Shown here: positions 44,583-52,324 of the stretch, one piece after another
Layout: every line of letters starts with the position of its first letter
Position numbering within the stretch: the stretch's first letter is position 1
Assembly: GCF_017744095.1 (NCBI RefSeq)
Contig: NZ_JAGHQX010000009.1
Coordinates: forward strand, 182,176-246,175
DNA length: 64,000 nucleotides
Source of the DNA: Shimia sp. R10_1
GTDB taxonomy: Bacteria; Pseudomonadota; Alphaproteobacteria; Rhodobacterales; Rhodobacteraceae
Direction of reading: 5' to 3'
Program-made: the position numbers and the translations under genes
Notes under the pieces: model-generated
Database searches by the model: none
Told to the model about the DNA's origin: nothing
What the model saw: only the letters and a program-made list of their open reading frames with translations

Positions 44583-46049
44583 CTATCGCATTACGAATGG
44601 GTCCGGGATTGGTTCATCGCTGGTGCGCAGCCAAACCGCCTTAGTTGTTGTGTATTCAAGTGCGGCCTCCACGCCGCCTTCTCGCCCATGACCCGATAAG
44701 CCAAATCCCCCAAACGGCGCGATCGGGCTGACCGCGCGGTATGTGTTCACCCAGACGATACCTGCTCGAATGCCACGCATCATCCGATGCGCCCGTGTCA
44801 AATCGCGAGTGAACAGGCCCGAAGCGAGACCGAATTGCGTATCATTGGCAATCGCCAGTGCCTCTGCTTCGGTATCAAAGCTGATGACTGAAAGAACAGG
44901 AGCAAAAAACTCTTCGGTTACGCAGGGTGCATCAGGTGCATCCGCACAATCCAAAATGGTCGGGGGAAAGAAATACCCGTCGCCTTGAGGGATATAACCG
45001 CCGGTGATCAAGCGCGCGCCCTGTGCCAGAGAACGCTCAATCAGAGACACAGCCCGATCGCGCTGCCTCAAGGTGCACAGTGGGCCAACTTCGGTTGCCA
45101 TCTCTTGAGGGGGGCCAATCGCCACTTTTTCAGCCCTTTGTTTCAGTCGAGCCAGGAATTCATCTTTGATGGCATTTTGGACCACAAGGCGGGATCCTGC
45201 GACGCAGCTCTGCCCCGTCGCGGCGAAAATCCCCGAAATCTGCGCGTTCACCGCACTGTCGAGATCGGCGTCATCAAAGACGATGAACGGAGACTTCCCA
45301 CCCAGTTCAAGTGAGGTCGAGGCCAAATTTCCTGCCGTGCTGCGCACGATACTGCGCGCAGTCTCAGCCCCTCCAGTGAAGGCCACATGCGACACCTTCG
45401 GATGACATGTCAAAACTGCACCGCACTCCGGACCAAACCCGGTGATGACATTCAAAACACCTTTCGGAAATCCCGCTTGATCGAAAATGCGGGCAAATTC
45501 CAGCATGGGCGCCGGCCCCTCTTCGCTAGCTTTCAAAACAACTGTACAACCCGCTGCAAGTGCGGGCCCAATTTTGACAGCAGACAGAAAGAGTTGAGAG
45601 TTCCAAGGGACGATTGCCGCCACTACACCGATAGGCTCGCGTCGCAGCCAAGTTTGCATATCTGGTTTGTCTATCGGCAGGAAAGCCCCTTCGATTTTGT
45701 CGGCAAGCCCTGCATAATAACGGTAGTAGTCCGCGACGTAAGAGATCTGGGCTGAGGTTTCGCGAATGATCTTTCCAGTATCACGTGTTTCAAGCTCGGC
45801 CAGACGTGGGGCATTCTCTGCGATCAGATCCGCGAGACGCGCCAAAAGTTTCCCGCGCTGCGTTGCCGTCATATGCGCCCACTCGGGATCAAAGAATGCA
45901 CGATCAGCCGCCTCAACAGCACGGTTCACATCAGCGGAACGCGCCTCAGGCATCATGGCCCAAGGCCGCCCGGTAGCCGGGTCTTTGCTTTCGAATTGCG
46001 CAGTGCCGTCAGAAAATTCACCGTTAATATATTGCTGAAAATGCTGCAT
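44583..46049 (-). CDS. Aldehyde dehydrogenase in flavin-monooxygenase operon
   Basis: 488-residue NAD(P)-dependent ALDH: VAAIVPWNSQLFLSAVK, VLKASEEGPAP, AFTGGAETARSIV, catalytic Glu in SLELGGKSPF and catalytic Cys in AATGQSCVAGSRLVV. Probably oxidises an aldehyde produced by the flavin monooxygenase or hydrolase encoded just upstream. It starts 9 bp after the LLM gene and is last in the operon. Confidence 0.92.
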   Translation of the reverse strand: MQHFQQYINGEFSDGTAQFESKDPATGRPWAMMPEARSADVNRAVEAADRAFFDPEWAHMTATQRGKLLARLADLIAENAPRLAELETRDTGKIIRETSAQISYVADYYRYYAGLADKIEGAFLPIDKPDMQTWLRREPIGVVAAIVPWNSQLFLSAVKIGPALAAGCTVVLKASEEGPAPMLEFARIFDQAGFPKGVLNVITGFGPECGAVLTCHPKVSHVAFTGGAETARSIVRSTAGNLASTSLELGGKSPFIVFDDADLDSAVNAQISGIFAATGQSCVAGSRLVVQNAIKDEFLARLKQRAEKVAIGPPQEMATEVGPLCTLRQRDRAVSLIERSLAQGARLITGGYIPQGDGYFFPPTILDCADAPDAPCVTEEFFAPVLSVISFDTEAEALAIANDTQFGLASGLFTRDLTRAHRMMRGIRAGIVWVNTYRAVSPIAPFGGFGLSGHGREGGVEAALEYTTTKAVWLRTSDEPIPDPFVMR

Positions 46050-46058
46050 AATTTTCCC

Positions 46059-47096
46059 TTACTGAAAGGCTGGCATCACGTCAGAGATGAACCGCTCAAG
46101 TGACTTCTTCTTCCGCTCAAAGGGCATCGAGCTGTCGATCCAGAAGGAGTATTCATCATACCCCATTGCTTCGTAGTTTTTCAGCCGCACTATCAGTTCT
46201 TCGGCTGTACCAATCGCGAGATCGCGCTGTATTGCTTCAGGTGAGTAGAAAGGATGCGCCGCGATGTCTTCATCAGAAAGCGGCTCAATCAAGCCCTGCC
46301 TGATCTTGCGCTGGTTCATGAACCAAGCGCCAAAGTAGTTGTAGAACCGGTTCAGTTCGACCGCTGCCTGTTTTGCATCTTCTGCATCGCTGGCAACATA
46401 GGTATGCAAGAGCAACATTATGCTCGGGCGCGGCTCGTCAGGGAATTTGACGCAAGCATCGTTGAATTTGCTCATCAGTGACTCGATCTCTGGATCACCG
46501 TTCCAAAGCGGCGTCACTTGCACATTGCACCCGTTTGCGACAGCAAATTCGTGACTGTTTGGATCTCTTGCGGCGATCCAAATAGGTGGACCATCAACCT
46601 GTACTGGTTGTGGCGCCGAGGTGGTTTCTGGAAACTGCCAGAACTCACCGTTGTGCGCGTAATCGCCAGCCCAGAGCTTCTTGATGGCCGGAACTTGTTC
46701 ACGCATGCGTTGCCCAGCCTCCCAGGCGTCCATCCCGGGCATCATGCGTTCATATTCGAAAGAATAAGCGCCGCGTGCAATGCCAAGCTCCAATCGGCCA
46801 TCCGTAATCAGATCAGTCATCGCCGCTTCGCCGGCGAGGCGGATCGGGTGCCAGAAAGGTGCGATCACCGTTCCTGTGCCCAAACGCACATTCTTGGTCT
46901 TGTTTGCAAGATCCACGAGATTGATGAATGGGTTCGGCGCGATTGTGAAATTCATCCCGTGATGTTCACCTGTCCAAACCGCGTGGAACCCAGCTTCATC
47001 CGCAATCTCGCACAGCTGCACGAACTCATCATACAGGCGTCTTTGATCATCCTTTGGACTGATACGCTCCATGTGAGCAAATAGCGAAAACTTCAT
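46059..47096 (-). CDS. LLM-class flavin-dependent monooxygenase
   Basis: 345-residue bacterial luciferase-like TIM barrel. EIADEAGFHAVWTGEHHG, RLGTGTVIAPFWHPIRLAGE and GRLELGIARGAYSFEYERM are the usual flavin-binding segments. Such enzymes use reduced FMN from a partner reductase and oxygen to oxygenate small organics or cleave C-N/C-S bonds. The start overlaps the flavin reductase stop (ATGA), so the two components are co-translated. Substrate unknown. Confidence 0.9.
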   Translation of the reverse strand: MKFSLFAHMERISPKDDQRRLYDEFVQLCEIADEAGFHAVWTGEHHGMNFTIAPNPFINLVDLANKTKNVRLGTGTVIAPFWHPIRLAGEAAMTDLITDGRLELGIARGAYSFEYERMMPGMDAWEAGQRMREQVPAIKKLWAGDYAHNGEFWQFPETTSAPQPVQVDGPPIWIAARDPNSHEFAVANGCNVQVTPLWNGDPEIESLMSKFNDACVKFPDEPRPSIMLLLHTYVASDAEDAKQAAVELNRFYNYFGAWFMNQRKIRQGLIEPLSDEDIAAHPFYSPEAIQRDLAIGTAEELIVRLKNYEAMGYDEYSFWIDSSMPFERKKKSLERFISDVMPAFQ

Positions 47097-48022
47097 TGCA
47101 TTACTCTTTTTTCAGACGGGACTGGGCGAACTTTTCCACTGATCTGATTGCCTAGATAGATCCCGAAACTACCGATGCGACGCTCCTGCTCAAAACGCTC
47201 CAACATCGTGCACATCGCCGCGTCTGCAATATCCATCAGCGTGCTTTCTTTCAGTTCTGCAAAGGTGCCTTGTGATGGTTCCCCCTCGGCCGCCTGGCAC
47301 AAGAACGCGATGTGCTGTTGCTGCTGTGCGGCATCTTCATACAGAGAATAAATGAATCCAGGCTGAGCATTTACGCCACATCGATCGATTATGCCGTTCA
47401 AGGCCGATGTGACACCCATCTTCCCGGTTTTGGTTGCAGGCAGCGTCAGACGCCCATGTTCGTTACCAACCAACAGCACTTTTCCATCGCGCTCAATCAG
47501 TGCGGACACGATCAAATTGGTACCTTGGCTTAACGCCTCCGCTTCTGCCGCTGGGGTGACATACGCACCACGCGCGTAGCCAAGCCCAGGCGCAGTGGAC
47601 ATGTCAAAAGCTTCGACCCTGCCAATCAGAATCAGGTGATCTCCTGCCTCAACTGTTTTGAAGGTCGAACAGTCAAACCAGGCCGAAACCCCTTCAAATA
47701 TAGGTGATCCCAGGGGACCAGCGCGCCAGTTCACGGCCGCAAAGCGGTTTTCGACTGGGCGCGCAAACGTATTGGACACATCTTTCTGGGTCTCAGCCAG
47801 AACATTGACGCCAAATCCTTTTGCCCGGGCAAACGTCTCATAATTGCGAGAGCTGTTGGCCAGACAGATCGAGACCAGCGCTGGATCCAGAGAAACGGAA
47901 CTGAACGAATTCGCAGTAAAACCCAACGGCTTCCCCTCATCATCATGGGTTGTGACAACCGTCACGCCGGTCATGAACGTTCCAAACGCATTCCTGAGTA
48001 CACGAGGATCAAAACTTGTCAT
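47093..48022 (-). CDS. Flavin reductase with extra C-terminal domain
   Basis: 309 residues. The first 165 form a flavin reductase domain (FGTFMTGVTVVTTHDDEGKP, GFTANSFSSVSLDPALVSIC and AGDHLILIGRVEAF). Residues about 175-300 are an added domain beginning LIVSALIERDGKVLLVG and ALNGIIDRCGV, which resembles a Nudix fold but lacks the GX5EX7REUXEEXGU box. Start 48022 is an ATG overlapping the hydrolase stop. It would supply reduced FMN to the LLM enzyme; the extra domain may sense or recycle a nucleotide. Confidence 0.87.
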   Translation of the reverse strand: MTSFDPRVLRNAFGTFMTGVTVVTTHDDEGKPLGFTANSFSSVSLDPALVSICLANSSRNYETFARAKGFGVNVLAETQKDVSNTFARPVENRFAAVNWRAGPLGSPIFEGVSAWFDCSTFKTVEAGDHLILIGRVEAFDMSTAPGLGYARGAYVTPAAEAEALSQGTNLIVSALIERDGKVLLVGNEHGRLTLPATKTGKMGVTSALNGIIDRCGVNAQPGFIYSLYEDAAQQQQHIAFLCQAAEGEPSQGTFAELKESTLMDIADAAMCTMLERFEQERRIGSFGIYLGNQISGKVRPVPSEKRVMQ

Positions 48023-48831
48023 GCCGTTCCTCTTTCCGCTGCCGGAGTGGGCAACCAATCTTTCAAAATTGCATTGACCTTTTCCGGTGCCGTTAGGTTG
48101 ACCATATGACGCTCCCCCTCAATGATAACCGCGTGTCCTTGCGGGGCTATATCAGCCATGGCCTCAGCCATTTCAGACGTCGAATTCGGATCCAATGCGC
48201 CGGTGAGTGCCAGCAGCGGGCAGCGGATTTGAGAAAACTGATCCGCATACTTTTCGTCGCCCGCAGCAAATGCCGCGTAAGCGTCGGCGTACCCTTTGGT
48301 GTTCACCGAAGACAGCCAGTCAGACACCTTACCGCGTGCCTTCTGCTCTGCTGGTCTGTCACCGAACCATCGCTTCAACGGCGTTTCAAGGTCAAAACAA
48401 CCACGTTGAATGTCGTTTGCACGGGCCACAACAGCCTTCCGCGCCGCGGACGAGCGGCGGAATACACCATTTAGAAGCGCCACGCTTGCCACTCGCTGCG
48501 GATGGGACACCGTATATCCCGCCGAGATCAGCGCCCCCATAGAGTGGCCGACCAAGTGGATAGGCCCAAGGCGCATTGCCGTCACAACCGCATGTAACCA
48601 CGCAACATAGTCAGGCAAAGCTGGCTCTCCTGCCAACGTATCGCTCCCTCCGTGCCCTGGCAGATCCAGAGCGATCACCTGGCAATGCGCGGAAAACGCC
48701 TCTACCTGAGGATACCATGCGGCAGATTGCATTCCCACACCATGAAGCAGCACTAAGGGAAAGCCCTGACCAGACACCCTGAAGGTGACGCGCCCGTAAG
48801 GCTCAGACAGCTGCAGGGTTGTCAACGTCAT
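48019..48831 (-). CDS. Alpha/beta-hydrolase
   Basis: 270-residue alpha/beta-hydrolase fold enzyme. Oxyanion loop LLHGVGMQSAAW, nucleophile elbow GHSMGA (Ser), acid Asp in LTGALDPNS and catalytic His in GERHMVNLTAPE. Substrate not readable; likely an ester, lactone or amide made in the pathway. Start 48831 is chosen; it overlaps the DUF1185 gene by 29 bp. Confidence 0.87.
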   Translation of the reverse strand: MTLTTLQLSEPYGRVTFRVSGQGFPLVLLHGVGMQSAAWYPQVEAFSAHCQVIALDLPGHGGSDTLAGEPALPDYVAWLHAVVTAMRLGPIHLVGHSMGALISAGYTVSHPQRVASVALLNGVFRRSSAARKAVVARANDIQRGCFDLETPLKRWFGDRPAEQKARGKVSDWLSSVNTKGYADAYAAFAAGDEKYADQFSQIRCPLLALTGALDPNSTSEMAEAMADIAPQGHAVIIEGERHMVNLTAPEKVNAILKDWLPTPAAERGTA

Positions 48832-49405
48832 GCCCAAGCTCCTGCAGATCCTGATAGCGGTCACCAATGCGATGATGCGGGCGACCACCAATAGACGCCC
48901 CCAAAGCGATCACGATTTCATCCGGTCCGGGCGCATCGGCGATCGACAGCTGTATCGTCAGGTAATGGCTCCGCCTACCGCCGTCATTTTTGTCCATCAA
49001 CGGGATCTGCAGTGGCGCATTGGCAGGGCCGCGCGTGTTTGTGAAGGCCAAGTAAGATTTTGCACCCACCGCTTCACGGTAATGGTTTCCAAAGCGCAGG
49101 GTGTGAATCAATGCCGACGCATGTTCCACCTCGCCATTCATCCCCACAATCGCCGCTTTGCCATAGGCTTCGACCCTGTCACCACCACCGGCGGCCTCAA
49201 GCACCATCTTGGTGAGGGCCTCACCTAACCCTGGCGCACAATCGTGGATCGCGGGGCGTAAATCTTCAACGAAACCCTGACCTGCCCATGGGTTTTTGAT
49301 CACGGCGATGGCTGCGATCATCTTGAGCGGATGCTCGGCAACCTTACCGCCCTCGATCAGCATTTCTTCGACATGCAGAAGTGTTTTACGAATTTCGGCC
49401 GGCAT
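48803..49405 (-). CDS. DUF1185 (amino acid synthesis family) protein
   Basis: 200-residue protein of the DUF1185 family (IRKTLLHVEEMLIEGG, IAAIAVIKNPWAGQG, AIVGMNGEVEHASALIHT and ALGASIGGRPHHRIGDRYQD). Members form decamers of unknown activity and appear in catabolic clusters with flavin monooxygenases. First gene of the DUF1185-hydrolase-flavin reductase-LLM-ALDH operon. Confidence 0.85.
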   Translation of the reverse strand: MPAEIRKTLLHVEEMLIEGGKVAEHPLKMIAAIAVIKNPWAGQGFVEDLRPAIHDCAPGLGEALTKMVLEAAGGGDRVEAYGKAAIVGMNGEVEHASALIHTLRFGNHYREAVGAKSYLAFTNTRGPANAPLQIPLMDKNDGGRRSHYLTIQLSIADAPGPDEIVIALGASIGGRPHHRIGDRYQDLQELGHDVDNPAAV

Positions 49406-49756
49406 TTTTTGGCTCCCTACAGAGGTCCGTCATCTTTGTGGTACGATGGTATACCATATGCCAAAATGTCAATTCAAATCTTGCCGGGCGAGACCGCCGC
49501 ACCTGCGCAAAGGCCCTCGAGACGTAAAATTATTTCTTTTTAAACACTTAACACGAATTCGCCGCACGCAATCACTGCGCAGTCTACGAAACCACGATCA
49601 AGAAGCGGGACCAGTCAGCTGCGTTCTCAGATAGCATCCAAGCAGACGCCCCCCCACCAATGCGCCACTTAGAGGAGGCGCCACGAACAGCAAGGATAGC
49701 CCTTGGCAAGAGCATAGAGACCCAATCGACTCCCGGTTACTTCGCCAGCCGCAATC
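49406..49756. other. Regulatory region of the flavin-monooxygenase operon
   Basis: 351 bases between the DUF1330 stop and the DUF1185 start. It contains the palindrome at 49446-49457 and an AT-rich patch around 49525-49555 that could hold promoter elements. No gene is supported. Confidence 0.5.
49446..49457. promoter_or_regulatory. Perfect palindrome, GntR operator candidate
   Basis: ATGGTATACCAT, 12 bp, self-complementary, centred 46 bp upstream of the DUF1185 start codon. TGGTATACCA-like sites are typical for FadR-type GntR repressors, and a GntR gene follows 0.6 kb upstream on the same strand. Confidence 0.65.
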
Positions 49757-50059
49757 TCAGAAGTTGGGTAAGCCCTGTATGAGCGCGATATCCGCCTGAC
49801 AGGCAGACGCGCGCTTTTCTCGGGCAAGACGATACTCTTTCGAATTATAGCAGGCTCTCGCTTGTTCTATAGTGTCAAACTCGATGATCACGCGCCGTTG
49901 CCAACGCTGCCCCTCCAACGTCTCAGCCTCCCCTCGCGCCAAAAAACGAGCCCCGTATTTTTGGAAGGCCTCAGGAGCAAGCGCTTGGTAGTCCGAATAA
50001 GCCTCAGGATCACTCACAGTGACATTAGCGACCCAATACCCTTTGGGGTGATCAGTCAT
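49757..50059 (-). CDS. DUF1330 protein
   Basis: 100-residue ferredoxin-like-fold protein of the DUF1330 family: KGYWVANVTVSDPEAYSDY, ARFLARGGEAE-like segment and VIIEFDTIEQARACYNSKEY. Function unknown, often near aromatic or amide catabolism. Its start overlaps the GntR stop by 4 bp, so it is co-transcribed with the regulator. Confidence 0.87.
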   Translation of the reverse strand: MTDHPKGYWVANVTVSDPEAYSDYQALAPEAFQKYGARFLARGEAETLEGQRWQRRVIIEFDTIEQARACYNSKEYRLAREKRASACQADIALIQGLPNF

Positions 50060-50742
50060 TGCAAGTCATCCTCGGAAGCGAACACCCGTTCTGCAATCGA
50101 CGTTACAGCATCCAAATGGCATTCGACTGCGAACCGGGCTGCCTCTGGGTTCCCCGAGACAACAGCTGCACAAATGTCTTCCATGTAGGCTATGCCGGGT
50201 CGCCTGCGTTGTTTTGAGGTCAGCGTCAACATGCGTAACCGGCTGATCCTCCCATTCAAGCGTTCAACAATATCCCAAGCTATGTGATGTTCTGCTCCAC
50301 GAAAAACCTGCTGATAGAAATCAGACGTTGCTCGAAACAATGAACCGCGCGTCTTCCCGACGGACTCTTCTTGCAAACGTTTCAGCGACGCCTCCAGCTT
50401 GCGTGAGATATCTGCATCAATGTTGCGTGCGCATTGTTCAGCAGCTGCCGTTTCGAGAAGCCGTCGGATGCCATAAATTTGGCGCGCATCCTCCCAACGC
50501 ATGACCGCAACGATTGGCCCATGTCCAGGAAGGATCTCAACCAAACCTTCAGCCTCGAGATAACGAATAGTTTCCCTAACGACCGTGCGGCTGACGCCGA
50601 GCTGTTCGCACAAAGGACGCTCGATTAACCGCTCGCCAGGCTGAAACAGACCTTCGACGATGGCTTCACGCATCCGTTCTTGAACCATGTCCCGCAACGT
50701 CGCGGGCTGTTGATCAATCTTGGAAAGTTTCGGCGCACTCAT
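50056..50742 (-). CDS. GntR-family (FCD) regulator of the flavin-monooxygenase operon
   Basis: 228 residues. Winged HTH at about 15-80 (PGERLIERPLCEQLGVSRTV) and an FCD domain with IYGIRRLLETAAAEQ. ATG 50742 is preferred to an upstream start. Co-transcribed with DUF1330 and placed upstream of the palindromic site that precedes the DUF1185 operon; probable repressor relieved by a pathway intermediate. Confidence 0.87.
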   Translation of the reverse strand: MSAPKLSKIDQQPATLRDMVQERMREAIVEGLFQPGERLIERPLCEQLGVSRTVVRETIRYLEAEGLVEILPGHGPIVAVMRWEDARQIYGIRRLLETAAAEQCARNIDADISRKLEASLKRLQEESVGKTRGSLFRATSDFYQQVFRGAEHHIAWDIVERLNGRISRLRMLTLTSKQRRRPGIAYMEDICAAVVSGNPEAARFAVECHLDAVTSIAERVFASEDDLQ

Positions 50743-50825
50743 AGCATTCGCTTTTATGGACGGCCAAGAGTTGTGGCAACCCGGTTTCAATCTGGTCGAA
50801 ACACCCCATTCTCCGCAATTTCGCT

Positions 50826-50951
50826 ATGTCAGCAGCGGCAGGCGGCAGTTTCATCGGGCTGAGAAAACCCGCGGCTGGACGGATTGAAGTCGATGGAGCC
50901 GACATCACCCACGCCAAGCCTTGCACCCGTGAACGACGGAGCTCTCACTAG
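50826..50951 (+). pseudogene. ABC-transporter ATPase fragment
   Basis: Short open stretch of 41 codons whose middle reads GLRKPAAGRIEVDGADIT, which is the segment between Walker A and the Q loop in ABC ATPases (compare GL-P-SG-I-VDG-DIT). Walker A and everything downstream are gone. A relic in a decayed region; not likely translated usefully. Confidence 0.4.
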
Positions 50952-51009
50952 AATCACACTTACAGCAGCTATTATCTACTGGCCCTGAGAGTAGCTACGC
51001 GCCCCTGGG

Positions 51010-51255
51010 CGAACAGCAGTAGAAAAATGGGCAGATTTACTCGGTGTTGCGCGGCCAGAGCTAGGCGTGAAACGCATGCGCACCAAATGGGGCAGCTGCA
51101 ACCCTGAAACCGGCCGCGTGTAGTTAAACCTTTCACTGGCCAAGAAGCCGTCCCGCTCTATCGAACATGTTGCGCTCCACGAAGTGGCACATTTCATTTC
51201 GCCACGCCACGACGACGCCTTCCGCGCGATTTTAGACCGATGGATGCCAACATAG
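51010..51255 (+). pseudogene. M48/YgjP-type metallopeptidase pseudogene (DUF45)
   Basis: In one plus-strand frame the translation contains VEKWADLLGV, KRMRTKWGSCNPETGRV, LNLSLAKKPSRSIEHVALHE and AHFISPRHDDAFRAILDRWM. These match the DUF45/YgjP zinc peptidase: WGSC motif, HEVAH zinc site and third His in PRHD. A TAG at 51121-51123 replaces the Trp normally found before LN, and the final Trp codon is also TAG. The N-terminal half is missing. A dead gene by two G-to-A changes plus truncation. Confidence 0.75.
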
Positions 51256-52122
51256 CAAAACGCTCGCGCCGAACTTAATGCTTTGCCGCTGGATGCTTGG
51301 GGCTAAGGTTGTAAACCGACACGTTTTAGGCAGCCTCAATGCTGCCTTTAGAGCGGCCTTCGCTGGCGAGGCGCTCCATTTGTTCGCATAAACATCACCC
51401 AGCCGCTGGAGTGACCAGGAAAACCTGAGTCTAGATTGGTTTGGCTGCGCGGTCAAATTGTTCAGAAATGCCACGCTTTGTCGGCGGGCAATATAGGATC
51501 AGGCGCCGTTGCGTCGGGTGAGGCCGGGGGGAGAGCTGCCGGTTTGGCACGATGGGCAACAATGAGGGCGGATTTGGGTAAGATGCAATCCTATAGAGAT
51601 CAGGCCTAACGCCCCACTCAAGGGGGCACCACGACCGCCCGCTTGGTAAGTCATCGTTTTCACTTAATAAATGGCGGAGGAGGTGTCCGAAAAACAAATA
51701 CACCATACCCCTGATAACAATCAATTAAATTGAATTTCAAGTATTTCATACCACATAAGGTACCACTCAGAGTACTCCTGCGGTAGAGCTTTCGGACTTA
51801 GTGACAGACCAAACCGAGATAGAGGATCAGTTCATTTGTTTGGCTTGATTATGCGGCATGCGGCCAGTCAAGCACACGATGCACTTCGAACTTCATGCGC
51901 CCAATCTGTCATCGCTAGCTTAGAATTGCTTGTGATCGCCTGAAATAGGCAATCCCTAGTGTGGGGATGTTGTGGCTCTGAAGACTACACTTTCTAGAAG
52001 ATGGATCAGTAAATGCCATCTAGGTCCAGATCGTGTCACCTACAACCGAATGACATTGGGCGAAATAACATACGCTATCTACTTGGCAATGCCGACCTAT
52101 ATGTCTGCTCCGGCGGAGCGAT
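51256..52122. other. Long non-coding or decayed stretch
   Basis: 867 bases with only short frames that lack family features. Taken with the relics on both sides, this looks like decayed sequence at an insertion hot spot. No RNA gene or repeat found apart from the CRISPR-like repeat that follows. Confidence 0.45.
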
Positions 52123-52225
52123 CGCCTTATCCCTGCGCGTGCGGGGAACACTCTGGCTGAAAGTCATTGATATTGTTAAACTTCACCCTCGGTCAAAAAT
52201 CTAGCAACTTTTTTGTGCTGTAAAC
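52123..52225 (-). CRISPR. Remnant type I-E CRISPR: single repeat plus leader
   Basis: Read on the minus strand, 52151-52123 is a 29-base unit starting GTGTTCCCCGCACGCGCA and ending GGGATAAGGCG, close to the type I-E repeat (GTGTTCCCCGC...GCGGGGATAAACCG). One base of the stem is changed (GCAGGG for GCGGGG). Upstream of it on the same strand (52225-52152) is an AT-rich stretch with AAAAAAGTTGCTAGATT, which resembles the conserved AAAGTTGGTAGATT motif of the E. coli I-E leader as I remember it, and TATCAATGACTTT, one base off an IHF site. No second repeat occurs at the expected 61-base period, so the array is reduced to one unit. Confidence 0.55.
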
Positions 52226-52274
52226 ACCTAAGAAACCCTCGGCCCTAAACACCTTTAAACAGGCGCCTGCGGGA

Positions 52275-52324
52275 TTAACCGTTTTCGGGATTTTCACCTT
52301 TCGGGGCGGCGAATTGCACCAAGG
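52275..52324 (-). pseudogene. Possible C-terminal tail of a type I-E cas2 gene cut by IS
   Basis: The last 15-16 codons before a TAA at 52277-52275 read LVQFAAPKGENPENG. Type I-E Cas2 proteins end with a LVSF-P or LVxF-P strand followed by a short polar tail, and cas2 normally sits just upstream of the leader. The stop here is 123 bp before the repeat, in the right order and orientation. The rest of the gene is replaced by the IS6 element at 52325. The stretch is short, so the call rests mostly on the adjoining leader and repeat. Confidence 0.4.

Noticed and set aside
51431..51724. Minus-strand frame of 97 codons
   Set aside because: No recognisable domain, atypical composition, lies in decayed sequence; not supported as a gene.
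52275..52324. Continuation of the right-hand integrase fragment on the other side of the IS pair
   Set aside because: The stretch LVQFAAPKGENPENG could loosely resemble an integrase end, but the adjoining leader and I-E repeat make a Cas2 tail the better explanation. Not certain.
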